64,000 bases of DNA from Acidobacteriota bacterium (GTDB taxonomy: Bacteria; Acidobacteriota; Blastocatellia; Pyrinomonadales; Pyrinomonadaceae). The position numbers and the translations under genes are program-made. Within the stretch, counting starts at the first letter, position 1; every line of letters begins with the position of its first letter. The notes below the pieces were generated by a model. The model worked only from the letters and a program-made list of their open reading frames with translations, was not told the DNA's origin and did not search any database. Where the stretch lies: positions 248,001 through 312,000 of the forward strand of contig JADKEF010000004.1 of assembly GCA_016718135.1 (NCBI GenBank), written 5' to 3'. This document shows, one piece after another, positions 33,497 to 41,259 of this stretch.

Positions 33497-33999
33497 TTGA
33501 GCTTGGATTTGAGGACGTCCTTAGTTTGTTTCGAACGGAACGCGTGAAGCTTTTTCCGAAGTTCAGTCCGCGAATTCGCAAGGATCGATATCGCCAAAAG
33601 AGCCGCGTTCTTAGCTCCGGCCTGACCGATCGCGAGTGTTCCGACCGGCACACCCGCTGGCATTTGAGCGATCGAAAGTAGCGAATCAAGGCCCTTCAAA
33701 GCCTTGCTCTCGACCGGCACGCCCAGTACCGGTAAAACCGTCTGCGAAGCACACATACCCGGCAGATGAGCTGCACCGCCGGCACCGGCGATGATAACCT
33801 CGATACCGCGTTCCTCTGCCGTTTTTGCAAATTCGAACAGCAGGTCAGGCGTGCGATGTGCCGACACGACTTTACTTTCGTGGGCAACGCCAAACTCGGT
33901 CAGGGTTTGCGAAGCGATCTCCATCGTCGGCCAATCGCTTTTGCTGCCCATGATGATCGCAACCAGCGGTCGAATCGGTGAACTCTTAGTACTCGCCAT
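33493..33999 (-). CDS. purE: PurE, N5-CAIR mutase
   Basis: The 168-residue protein has the class I PurE signatures VAIIMGSKSDWPTM (about 13-26), VVSAHRTPDLL and IEVIIAGAGGAAHLPGM. It converts N5-CAIR to CAIR downstream of PurK. It starts the purE-alkD-purK operon. No Shine-Dalgarno sequence is visible; a strong inverted repeat (34000-34030) lies directly before the ATG. The C-terminal basic tail (SKQTKDVLKSK) runs into the next gene. Confidence 0.94.
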   Translation of the reverse strand: MASTKSSPIRPLVAIIMGSKSDWPTMEIASQTLTEFGVAHESKVVSAHRTPDLLFEFAKTAEERGIEVIIAGAGGAAHLPGMCASQTVLPVLGVPVESKALKGLDSLLSIAQMPAGVPVGTLAIGQAGAKNAALLAISILANSRTELRKKLHAFRSKQTKDVLKSKLK

Positions 34000-34030
34000 A
34001 GCTTTTGATAACTATCACATTATCAAAGCT
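34000..34030. promoter_or_regulatory. inverted repeat at the purE start, candidate operator or leader hairpin
   Basis: AGCTTTTGATAA pairs with TTATCAAAGCT around a central eight-base spacer and ends at the base before the purE ATG. It could bind a regulator or fold in the leader RNA. The rest of 34031-34127 shows no gene. Confidence 0.45.
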
Positions 34031-34127
34031 TGGCGTCACGCAAAAATCCACCGAACGCACGGCCGCATAAAACAGCGATCGAACATTCCGTGGATCTTGA
34101 TCCCTGAGGCTGATGCCCCAGCAAAAG

Positions 34128-34883
34128 CTACTTACTACCGTACAGTGCTTTGAAACCTTTTGCCTGCATGTTTGGCATGGCGTCGAGTGCTGACGGTGAT
34201 CTTTCCTGACGGCTCAGCTCTTTCTCGCCGGCACTTCCGACCGAATACGTCCACGTTTTTCCGTCCTGCCCGAGATATGCGTCGACGGCCTTGGTCTGAT
34301 GGCGTTCGACGAGAAACGTGTGGTCCCAACGTCTAGTAACCTTGAATTCGACCTGCCACGCCATCTGTTTATCGGATCGTTTCTGAAAGCTGCCCGGCAC
34401 GATCTTGATCGGATGTACCCAATAAACTCCTGTGAGGTCGCCAAAATACTCGCTAGGACGAAAGGTCATACTCTCGAGCGTCATTCGCTCGATCTCGGCC
34501 GTATCCTCGGTAGCACCGATCATCTTGATCGAGTTTTCATAGGTGAAGAACCGGCTCCATCGCCACGCGTCGTTTGCCGCACCACGCTGATATATAGCGA
34601 GGCCCTCGAAACTCCTCTGCTGGCCCGACTTGTTATAGCGAACCTGCATCTTGATCGCCCGTTTTGCGAGGTTGCTGAATGTGTATCCGCTTTCACGTTC
34701 GAGCTTCCAGTCGCTTGTAAACTCGTGGCTCTCGACAGTTACCGAGGGCATCGCTGCCTTGACGGCTACCATCGTGCGGCTGTTCGTCGGTAAACCCTGT
34801 GCCAAAACGTCTTGTGTGCCGGCCAGAAGAAGCAAGCCAAAGACCCCTAAAACCATGCGTCCAATATGTTTTTGTAGTTTCAT
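34128..34883 (-). CDS. secreted protein of unknown function
   Basis: The 251-residue product begins with a signal peptide (about residues 1-28, cleavage near VLAQG). The mature part is rich in aromatics and beta-prone segments, such as GYTFSNLAKRAIKMQVRYNKSG and GVYWVHPIKIVPGSFQKRSDKQMAWQVEFKVTR split by charged loops. I do not recognise the family. It is monocistronic or follows purE at a distance. Confidence 0.6.
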   Translation of the reverse strand: MKLQKHIGRMVLGVFGLLLLAGTQDVLAQGLPTNSRTMVAVKAAMPSVTVESHEFTSDWKLERESGYTFSNLAKRAIKMQVRYNKSGQQRSFEGLAIYQRGAANDAWRWSRFFTYENSIKMIGATEDTAEIERMTLESMTFRPSEYFGDLTGVYWVHPIKIVPGSFQKRSDKQMAWQVEFKVTRRWDHTFLVERHQTKAVDAYLGQDGKTWTYSVGSAGEKELSRQERSPSALDAMPNMQAKGFKALYGSK

Positions 34884-34928
34884 AATATAGAGGTGACAAA
34901 AACACAGATTTCATTTCACCGAAAAAGC

Positions 34929-34966
34929 AAAAAAAATCGCTTCCTGCATTAATCATGCAGAAAGCG
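34929..34966 (-). terminator. rho-independent terminator of the TlpA-like gene
   Basis: On the minus strand CGCTTTCTGCAT pairs with ATGCAGGAAGCG around GATTA and is followed by a run of eight Ts (34929-34936 on the reverse strand). It lies about 25 bases after the stop of the TlpA-like gene. Confidence 0.85.
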
Positions 34967-34991
34967 GACTTCGTTCGCGTCTAAATTGATA

Positions 34992-35648
34992 TTATTTTGC
35001 GATCTCAGCTCGCACGACCGATTCGAATTTATCCCAGGCATGGAGCGTGCTTCGCCAATACACGATCTCGCCTTGTTTGTTCAAAACGATGTTCTTGGGA
35101 TAGCCGGTGAACTGAAATTTAGCGAGCAGAGGCTCGGCGTCACCGACTTGCAGGTAATCAAACCGCTCTTTTGCCAGGTATTTCTTTAGTTCCGTCGTTG
35201 AATCCGGAGAGATCGCAAGAAAGACCAAATTCTCGTCATCGCCAAATTTCGCCTTAAAACTATTCAGCTTCGGCTGTAACGCACGGCAATAGGCACATGC
35301 GATGAACCAAAAATTTAGAACGACAACCTTGCCTTTCAGCGAATCGAGCGAAACTGCCTTGCCATCGACCGTTGTTACTGCAAATTGCGGTGGCCGCGTG
35401 CCTTCCTGCGGTATCCTCGGCAGATTGAATTCGATCGTCCCGTCCTCGAGCGTCTTTACGACAGTGCGATCCTTCTCGCCAAAATTCGCCATTCGGATAT
35501 CGACGAATTCGTTGTTCGAGACAAGTTCTCCATTCCAATCACGAAAGATGGTCTTTGGCGGTTTCGGGGTCGTGGTTTGGGCTAGCGAGGGCAATGCTGC
35601 CAGTGGCAACATCAAAACGACCAGAGAAAAAACAACACGTCTTAGCAT
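34992..35648 (-). CDS. TlpA-like thiol-disulfide oxidoreductase, exported
   Basis: The start at 35648 (MLRRVVFSLVVLML) gives a clean signal peptide with cleavage near SLAQT; a longer frame from 35717 adds an unlikely basic leader. The mature protein has a thioredoxin-like domain with the CAYC motif in NFWFIACAYCRALQPKL and a later cis-proline segment GYPKNIVLNKQGEIVYW. It likely acts in the periplasm in cytochrome maturation or disulfide reduction. A strong terminator follows. Upstream the gene diverges from icd. Confidence 0.88.
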   Translation of the reverse strand: MLRRVVFSLVVLMLPLAALPSLAQTTTPKPPKTIFRDWNGELVSNNEFVDIRMANFGEKDRTVVKTLEDGTIEFNLPRIPQEGTRPPQFAVTTVDGKAVSLDSLKGKVVVLNFWFIACAYCRALQPKLNSFKAKFGDDENLVFLAISPDSTTELKKYLAKERFDYLQVGDAEPLLAKFQFTGYPKNIVLNKQGEIVYWRSTLHAWDKFESVVRAEIAK

Positions 35649-35809
35649 TTGGCAACGACCGACTACCCCAATTCTAACCGAATCCGCCTCCATTCCAGAA
35701 CAGCGAGGAGTAGGCAAAAAGTAATTCTAACAGCCAAACTTACCTTTTGACTCAAAGCGTCCTAAAATAGGATCAACAGCGACCTACGCTTTATAAAACA
35801 GGCAATTAT

Positions 35810-38029
35810 ATGGCAGAAAGATCAAAGATCTATTACACACTCACCGACGAAGCCCCGATGCTGGCGACGTACTCGTTTTTACCGATCGTACAGGCGTTTA
35901 CTAAGTCTGCAGATATTGAAATCGAGATCCCTGACATCTCGCTTTCGGGCAGAATTCTGGCGAACTTCCCCGAATACCTAACGGACGAGCAGAAAACTCC
36001 TGACGCTCTGGCAGAACTGGGCGAATTGGCGACAAAACCCGAGGCCAACATCATCAAGCTGCCCAACATTTCGGCGTCCGTCCCACAGCTGGAAGAGGCG
36101 ATCGCGGAGCTTCAGAAACAGGGCTACGCCTTGCCGGATTATCCCGTCGAACCTAAGACCGACGAAGAAAAAGCCATCAACAAGAAGTACTCGAAAGCTC
36201 TCGGAAGTGCGGTAAATCCTGTGCTGCGAGAGGGAAACAGTGACCGCCGTGCTCCAAAGGCTGTCAAGAACTACGCTAAGGCAAATCCGCACCGAATGGG
36301 CGTCTGGGCTGCGGATTCTAAGACATCGGTCGCTCATATGACGAGCGGCGACTTCTTTGGAACGGAGAACTCGACCACGGTTGAAAGCGATGGCCAATTC
36401 CGCATCGTATTCTACGGAAATGACGGCTCGTCGAAAGTCTTGAAAGACCTGTCGCCGCTCAAAGCAGGCGAGGTGATCGATTCATCGGTGATGACGCTTT
36501 CTGCGTTGAAGGCCTTTGTAAAAGACGCCATCGAGGAAGCCAAAGAGAAAGACGTTCTGCTTTCGGCTCACCTGAAAGCAACGATGATGAAGATCTCTGA
36601 CCCGATCATATTCGGAGCGATCGTCGAGGTGTATTTCAAGGACGTTTTCGAGAAGTACAAGGACACGTTTGCCGAGCTGGACATCAATCCGAACTACGGG
36701 CTTGCGACGCTCAATGAGAAGATCAGCGGACACGCTCTTGAAAGCGAGATCAAGGCGGACATTGCCAAGACCATCGAAAACAGTGCAAAGCTGGCGATGG
36801 TCAATTCCGACAAAGGCATCACGAATTTCCACGTCTCGTCGGATGTGATCGTCGATGCGTCGATGGCTTCGCTTGTTCGTGGCGGCGGCAAGATGTGGAA
36901 TGCGGACGGCAATGAGGAAGACACCGTTTGCATGATCCCTGACCGCACGTACGCCGGATTTTACGCTGCGATCATCGACGACATGAAGCAAAACGGAGCG
37001 ATCGACCCGAAGACCTTCGGCTCGGTTCCCAACGTCGGCCTGATGGCTCAGAAGGCCGAGGAATATGGTTCGCACGACAAAACTTTCCAGATCTCGGGCG
37101 AAGGAACGGTCAAGGTCGAGGACGAAAATGGCGTTTGTCTGCTCGAACAGAGCGTCCAAAACGGCGATATCTTCCGTGCCTGCCAGACCAAAGACGCACC
37201 GATCCGAGACTGGGTAAAGCTGGCCGTGAACCGTGCAAGACTCTCGGATACGCCCGCGATCTTCTGGCTCGACAGCGGCCGTGCTCACGATGCTCAGATA
37301 ATAAAGAAAGTAGAAACGTATCTAAAAGACCACGACCTGACCGGCCTCGACATCCGCATCATGGACGTCAAAGACGCCGTCGCGGAAACGCTGAAACGTG
37401 CGAGAGAAGGCAAGGACACTATCTCCGTTTCGGGTAATGTCCTGCGTGATTACCTGACCGATATGTTCCCAATTCTGGAGCTCGGAACGTCGGCAAAGAT
37501 GCTCTCGATCGTCCCGCTGATGAACGGCGGCGGCCTCTTCGAGACCGGTGCCGGCGGCTCTGCTCCGAAGCACGTCCAGCAGTTCCAACAGGAAGGCTAT
37601 CTGCGTTGGGATTCGCTCGGCGAGTTCCTTGCTCTACAGGCCAGCTTCGAGCATCTCGCCCAAACCCGAGACAATCCAAAGGCCCAGGTCCTCGCCGATG
37701 CTCTCGACGAAGCCAACGCGAAATTCCTCGCCACCGACAAGTCGCCTGCAAGAAAAGTAGGCCAGATCGACAATCGCGGTTCGCACTTCTACCTGGCAAT
37801 GTACTGGGCCGAGGCTTTAGCCGCTCAAACCGCCGACCCCGAGATCGCCGCCAAATTCGCCCCCGTCGCCACCGCGATGCAGCAAAACGAAGCCAAGATC
37901 AACGAAGAACTTATCGCCGCCCAAGGCAAACCCCAAGACACCGGCGGCTACTACCACCCCGACCAGAAAAAGGCCTCCACCGCCATGCGTCCATCCGCAA
38001 CGCTCAATGCGATCGTGGACGGTATCTAA
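35810..38029 (+). CDS. icd: isocitrate dehydrogenase, NADP-dependent, monomeric type
   Basis: The 739-residue protein is the normal length of the monomeric IDH family, which is unrelated in size to the dimeric enzymes. Recognisable stretches are KIYYTLTDEAPMLATYSFLPI, LREGNSDRRAPKAVKNYAKANPH, HVSSDVIVDASMASLVRGGGKMW and GGLFETGAGGSAPKHVQQF. It makes 2-oxoglutarate in the TCA cycle. It is monocistronic with a terminator right behind it and diverges from the TlpA-like gene. Confidence 0.97.
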   Translation: MAERSKIYYTLTDEAPMLATYSFLPIVQAFTKSADIEIEIPDISLSGRILANFPEYLTDEQKTPDALAELGELATKPEANIIKLPNISASVPQLEEAIAELQKQGYALPDYPVEPKTDEEKAINKKYSKALGSAVNPVLREGNSDRRAPKAVKNYAKANPHRMGVWAADSKTSVAHMTSGDFFGTENSTTVESDGQFRIVFYGNDGSSKVLKDLSPLKAGEVIDSSVMTLSALKAFVKDAIEEAKEKDVLLSAHLKATMMKISDPIIFGAIVEVYFKDVFEKYKDTFAELDINPNYGLATLNEKISGHALESEIKADIAKTIENSAKLAMVNSDKGITNFHVSSDVIVDASMASLVRGGGKMWNADGNEEDTVCMIPDRTYAGFYAAIIDDMKQNGAIDPKTFGSVPNVGLMAQKAEEYGSHDKTFQISGEGTVKVEDENGVCLLEQSVQNGDIFRACQTKDAPIRDWVKLAVNRARLSDTPAIFWLDSGRAHDAQIIKKVETYLKDHDLTGLDIRIMDVKDAVAETLKRAREGKDTISVSGNVLRDYLTDMFPILELGTSAKMLSIVPLMNGGGLFETGAGGSAPKHVQQFQQEGYLRWDSLGEFLALQASFEHLAQTRDNPKAQVLADALDEANAKFLATDKSPARKVGQIDNRGSHFYLAMYWAEALAAQTADPEIAAKFAPVATAMQQNEAKINEELIAAQGKPQDTGGYYHPDQKKASTAMRPSATLNAIVDGI

Positions 38030-38046
38030 GTTCGCCAACAAACATC

Positions 38047-38084
38047 AAAAGCCCGGCACTCAGACGAGAGTACCGGGCTTTTTT
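38047..38084 (+). terminator. rho-independent terminator of icd
   Basis: AAAAGCCCGG pairs with CCGGGCTTTT, with an inner ACTC/GAGT stem extension, and is followed by Ts. It lies about 18 bases after the icd stop. Confidence 0.9.
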
Positions 38085-38108
38085 CATCCGTCTCACTCGT
38101 TCAGAGTC

Positions 38109-38369
38109 AACCGCCTCATCGGTTGCTCATCGCATAGCGATGTTTGATTGTGACCCTCGGTTTGAAAACCCAAGGAAGATGAAAAGGATGTCCAACGGCG
38201 GCTGTGCCGCATTGCAATGCGGTTTGGCTGTGCCTGACCGACCAACGTGCCCAACTTTGATCCCGGCGGCTTGCCGCCCGCGGGCATTGGAGGCATAGCC
38301 TCCGAAATCAAGGAGAGAGTGTCGTCCGGCGAGGCACAGCCTCGCCGCAGTGCGTTGCGGCGTAACGCC
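38109..38369. repeat. cluster of about nine mini-hairpins in a gene-free stretch
   Basis: Consecutive small palindromes with 4-8 bp stems and mostly 2-3 nt loops: AACCG/CGGTT (38109-38124), CATCGC-ata-GCGATG (38128-38142), GCGGC-tgt-GCCGC (38198-38210), GCATTGCAATGC (38209-38220), GGCGGC-tt-GCCGCC (38265-38278), GGAGGC-ata-GCCTCC (38289-38303), GGCGAGGC-aca-GCCTCGCC (38328-38346), CCGCA/TGCGG (38345-38360) and GGCG-taa-CGCC (38359-38369). No gene is visible from 38085 to 38428. Confidence 0.75.
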
Positions 38370-38428
38370 GGAATATTTGGAACGGTTACTTTTGGATGTT
38401 CCAGTGTTTCAGTCTCACTTATGAGCGT

Positions 38429-38713
38429 TTACGTGATCTGATCGATCTTTGCGGCGAGGGCTGTGTCCACATCCGTCACGCCGCCTCGGTCGTGGGTGGT
38501 TAGGTTTAGTTCCGCATAGCCCCAGCCGAAGGTGATGTCGGGGTGGTGGTCGGCGGCTTCGGCTAGGTCGGCTACCTTATTGACGAAGGCCAGGGCGGCA
38601 GCGAAGTTGGGGAATTCGAGGCGTTTGGTCAGGTGGTTGTCGGTGGCCTTCCAGCCGTTGAGTTGGGTGAGGGCTGCGGCTAGTTCGTCGGGGGTTAGGA
38701 GTTGTCGTTTCAT
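38429..38713 (-). CDS. 4a-hydroxytetrahydrobiopterin dehydratase (pterin carbinolamine dehydratase)
   Basis: The 94-residue protein is full length for the PCD/DCoH family. It has LNGWKATDNHLTKRLEFPNF near the start, the catalytic histidine pair in EAADHHPDITFGWGYAELNLTTHD (about 52-75) and a short helical end. It recycles pterin cofactors of aromatic amino acid hydroxylases; no such hydroxylase lies in the window. A copy of the 33-bp dispersed element lies just upstream of its start (38735-38767). Confidence 0.93.
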   Translation of the reverse strand: MKRQLLTPDELAAALTQLNGWKATDNHLTKRLEFPNFAAALAFVNKVADLAEAADHHPDITFGWGYAELNLTTHDRGGVTDVDTALAAKIDQIT

Positions 38714-38734
38714 TGATTTTCTCTTCGCGTCGGT

Positions 38735-38767
38735 AAGAACCCAGTCGCTATCGCTCCCGGTTCTGAC
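38735..38767. repeat. 33-bp dispersed element, intergenic copy
   Basis: Identical over 33 bases to 5439-5471, with AGAACC and GGTTCT at its ends able to pair. It lies between the pterin dehydratase start and a lipoprotein gene. Confidence 0.85.
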
Positions 38768-38820
38768 CTAGTTTACGATATACTTACCGTTTTGAGTTAT
38801 TTATACAAGGTATCCGTAAA

Positions 38821-39350
38821 ATGCGTATTTGGTCAACGATACTAATATTTTCAATAGCAATTTTAGCACTGGCGTGCGGGTCTAGTGCACCGGCGACGCC
38901 GCTGGAGACTTTAAGACCTACGTCAAAGCCATCAAGGCGAAGGACACGGCGACGATGAAGGTCTTGCTGTCAAAGGCGACCCTCGCGATGCACGAGAAGG
39001 AAGCGAAGTCGCAGAATGTCTCGATCGACGAGATCGTAAAACGCGAGACGCTCTTTAGCGAGACGCAGAAATCGGTCGAATTCAAGGACGAAAAGATCGA
39101 GGGCGACAAGGCGACTCTGAAGGTAAAGAATTCCTACGGCTCGTGGGAAACCGTGCCTTTTGTCCGCGAGGACGGCTCGTGGAAGATAGACAAGGCGGGT
39201 TACGCCGAGCAGATGATCAAGGATATCGAACTGCAGCAGAATCAGGTCTTCGACACGCCGCAGAGCGTCGATCCACTGGGAACGCCATCGGAAACGCCTG
39301 AGTTGCAGCTCGATACGCCGACCACAACACCAACAGGTACGCCGGAGTAA
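38821..39350 (+). CDS. lipoprotein with NTF2/DUF4878-like domain, frameshifted near its start
   Basis: An ATG at 38821 opens a lipoprotein signal (hydrophobic core, then LALACGSS lipobox). About 30 codons later the frame changes: translation in the next frame gives KTYVKAIKAKDTATMKVLLSK, which then runs unbroken from about 38913 to 39350. One base appears missing near 38909-38913. The mature domain, with SYGSWETVPFVREDGSWKIDKAGY, resembles the small periplasmic NTF2-like/DUF4878 domains. The C-terminal tail is Thr/Pro-rich. It may be intact in the real genome. Confidence 0.7.
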
Positions 39351-39353
39351 AAC

Positions 39354-40577
39354 GTGTCAATTATCAAACCTTTCAAAGCAATTCGGCCCGTTGTTGGCAA
39401 AGCCCGGCAGGTTTCGTGCCCGCCGTATGATGTTGTTTACGACTCGGAGGCTCGCAGCGAGATCGCGGCTAATCCGCTGACCTTTCTGCGTGTAACACGC
39501 CCCGAGGCTGACATGGCTGAGGGCACGAACGGTTCGAGTGCCGAGGCTTTCAAACGCGGGCGGCAGAATCTTGAGCAGTTCATCCGCGACGGTGTTCTTG
39601 AGCAGGACGCGGAAGACGCGATCTATGTTTACCAGCTTTCTGTCGATGGCCAGACGCAAACGGGCGTTGTTGCGTGTTGCTCAATAGACGAATACGAGCA
39701 GGGAACCATCAAAAAGCACGAGAAAACCCGCCCCGACAAGGTCGCCGACCGCACCGGCCACATGATCGCCGTCGGTGCTCAGACCGGGCTGATATTCTTG
39801 GCTTTTCGAGGAACGGAAAAGCTTCGTTCGCTGATCAGCGATGCAGTTGCAACCGAGCCGCTATACGATTTTCGCTGTCCCGTCGGCGTTGCTCAGCGAG
39901 TTTGGCGGATCACTGACACTGCTGATTGGGTCGAGGCCTTTGCCGAGGTCCCGGCCATCTACATCGCCGACGGACACCACCGTGCCGAGAGTGCAAAGCT
40001 CGCCCGCGAAGAGCTTCGTGCAGCAAACCCAAATCACAGCGGCAGCGAAGAATACAACTTCGTCATCGCCGGCATCTTCCCCGCCGAGGATCTGAAGATC
40101 TTGCCGTATAACCGTGTGGTCAGAGACCTCAACGGGCTCAGCAAAGAAGATTTTCTCGCCGCTGTCGCCAACTCATTTTCAGTAGAATTAACAGCGGAAA
40201 CACAACCCGCAAACCGCGGCGACGTCTGCATGTATCTCGGCGGTGAATGGTACAAGCTTACTTACACAGGTGGGGTAGACCGTTCAGACCCGATCAATTC
40301 GCTCGATGTCAGCATCTTGCAGGAAAAGCTGCTCACTCCAATTTTAGGCATCGGTGACCCGCGAACCGATACACGGATCACCTTCGTCGGCGGCGGACGC
40401 GGCACTGAGGAGCTTGTACGTCTGGTCGATGCCGGCGAAGCAGAAGTCGCATTCTCGATGTACCCAACAACCATGGACGACCTTTTCGCCGTTGCCGATA
40501 TCGACGAGATCATGCCGCCAAAATCGACATGGTTCGAGCCAAAGCTCAAGGACGGACTGTTGATCCACAAGATCTAA
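39354..40577 (+). CDS. DUF1015 family protein
   Basis: The GTG at 39354 begins the 407-residue protein, three bases after the lipoprotein stop. It shows the DUF1015 pattern: IIKPFKAIRPVVGKARQVSCPPYDVV at the start, GTIKKHEKTRPDKVADRTGHM, and AIYIADGHHRAESAKLAREE in the middle, then FSMYPTTMDDLFAVAD near the end. The family is soluble, conserved in many anaerobic and aerobic bacteria, and often lies near serine-pathway genes; the function is not established. pdxH follows five bases later. Confidence 0.9.
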   Translation: MSIIKPFKAIRPVVGKARQVSCPPYDVVYDSEARSEIAANPLTFLRVTRPEADMAEGTNGSSAEAFKRGRQNLEQFIRDGVLEQDAEDAIYVYQLSVDGQTQTGVVACCSIDEYEQGTIKKHEKTRPDKVADRTGHMIAVGAQTGLIFLAFRGTEKLRSLISDAVATEPLYDFRCPVGVAQRVWRITDTADWVEAFAEVPAIYIADGHHRAESAKLAREELRAANPNHSGSEEYNFVIAGIFPAEDLKILPYNRVVRDLNGLSKEDFLAAVANSFSVELTAETQPANRGDVCMYLGGEWYKLTYTGGVDRSDPINSLDVSILQEKLLTPILGIGDPRTDTRITFVGGGRGTEELVRLVDAGEAEVAFSMYPTTMDDLFAVADIDEIMPPKSTWFEPKLKDGLLIHKI

Positions 40578-40581
40578 GCAA

Positions 40582-41226
40582 ATGACTAACAAGGATCTCG
40601 CACACATCAGGCTCGAATATTCACGCGAGGAACTCTCGGAGGAACACGTCGAGGCGGATCCGTTCGTGCAGTTTGGCCGGTGGATGGACGAGGCGATAGC
40701 TGCTGCGGCTTCCGAGCCGACGGCTATGTGCCTTTCGACCGCAAGCAAAGACGGCAGGCCGTCTTCGCGAATGGTTTTGCTCAAGGGATTCGACAAGGAC
40801 GGATTCGTTTTTTATACCAACTACAACAGCCACAAGGGGCGTGAGTTGGCCGAGAATCCATACGCCGCACTCACTTTCTTCTGGCCCGAACTCGAACGAC
40901 AGGTAAGGATCACCGGCAGCACCAGCAAGGTGTCAGACGTGGAATCTGACGAGTATTTCAGCTCTCGGCCCTACACAAGCCGCCTCGGAGCATGGGCTTC
41001 GAATCAGAGTGAGCCCATAGAATCGAAAACGGTCTTGGTGACAAAAGCGGCAAAGCTTGCAATAAAATACGCGGCAGGTAGCGTCCCGCGGCCACCGCAT
41101 TGGGGCGGCTACCGTGTGGTTCCGGACCTGATCGAATTCTGGCAGGGACGACCAAGCCGCCTCCACGACCGAATAGCCTACCAGCGATCCGAAAGCACGT
41201 GGACGACCTCACGCCTGTCGCCATGA
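40582..41226 (+). CDS. pdxH: pyridoxamine 5'-phosphate oxidase
   Basis: The 214-residue FMN enzyme oxidises PNP/PMP to pyridoxal 5'-phosphate. It has the family segments EADPFVQFGRWMDEAIAA, AMCLSTASKDGRPSSRMVLLKGFD, NYNSHKGRELAENPYAAL and the C-terminal PRPPHWGGYRVVPDLIEFWQG. The final stretch RLHDRIAYQR is the usual end, followed by a few residues. The gene is directly behind the DUF1015 gene, so both are likely co-transcribed. Confidence 0.96.
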   Translation: MTNKDLAHIRLEYSREELSEEHVEADPFVQFGRWMDEAIAAAASEPTAMCLSTASKDGRPSSRMVLLKGFDKDGFVFYTNYNSHKGRELAENPYAALTFFWPELERQVRITGSTSKVSDVESDEYFSSRPYTSRLGAWASNQSEPIESKTVLVTKAAKLAIKYAAGSVPRPPHWGGYRVVPDLIEFWQGRPSRLHDRIAYQRSESTWTTSRLSP

Positions 41227-41259
41227 GCATTGTCCGTGTTTTAGCGGCCGAACTCTATG

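Noticed and set aside
36482..37288. 268-codon minus-strand frame inside icd.
   Set aside because: It is the antisense shadow of a highly conserved gene.
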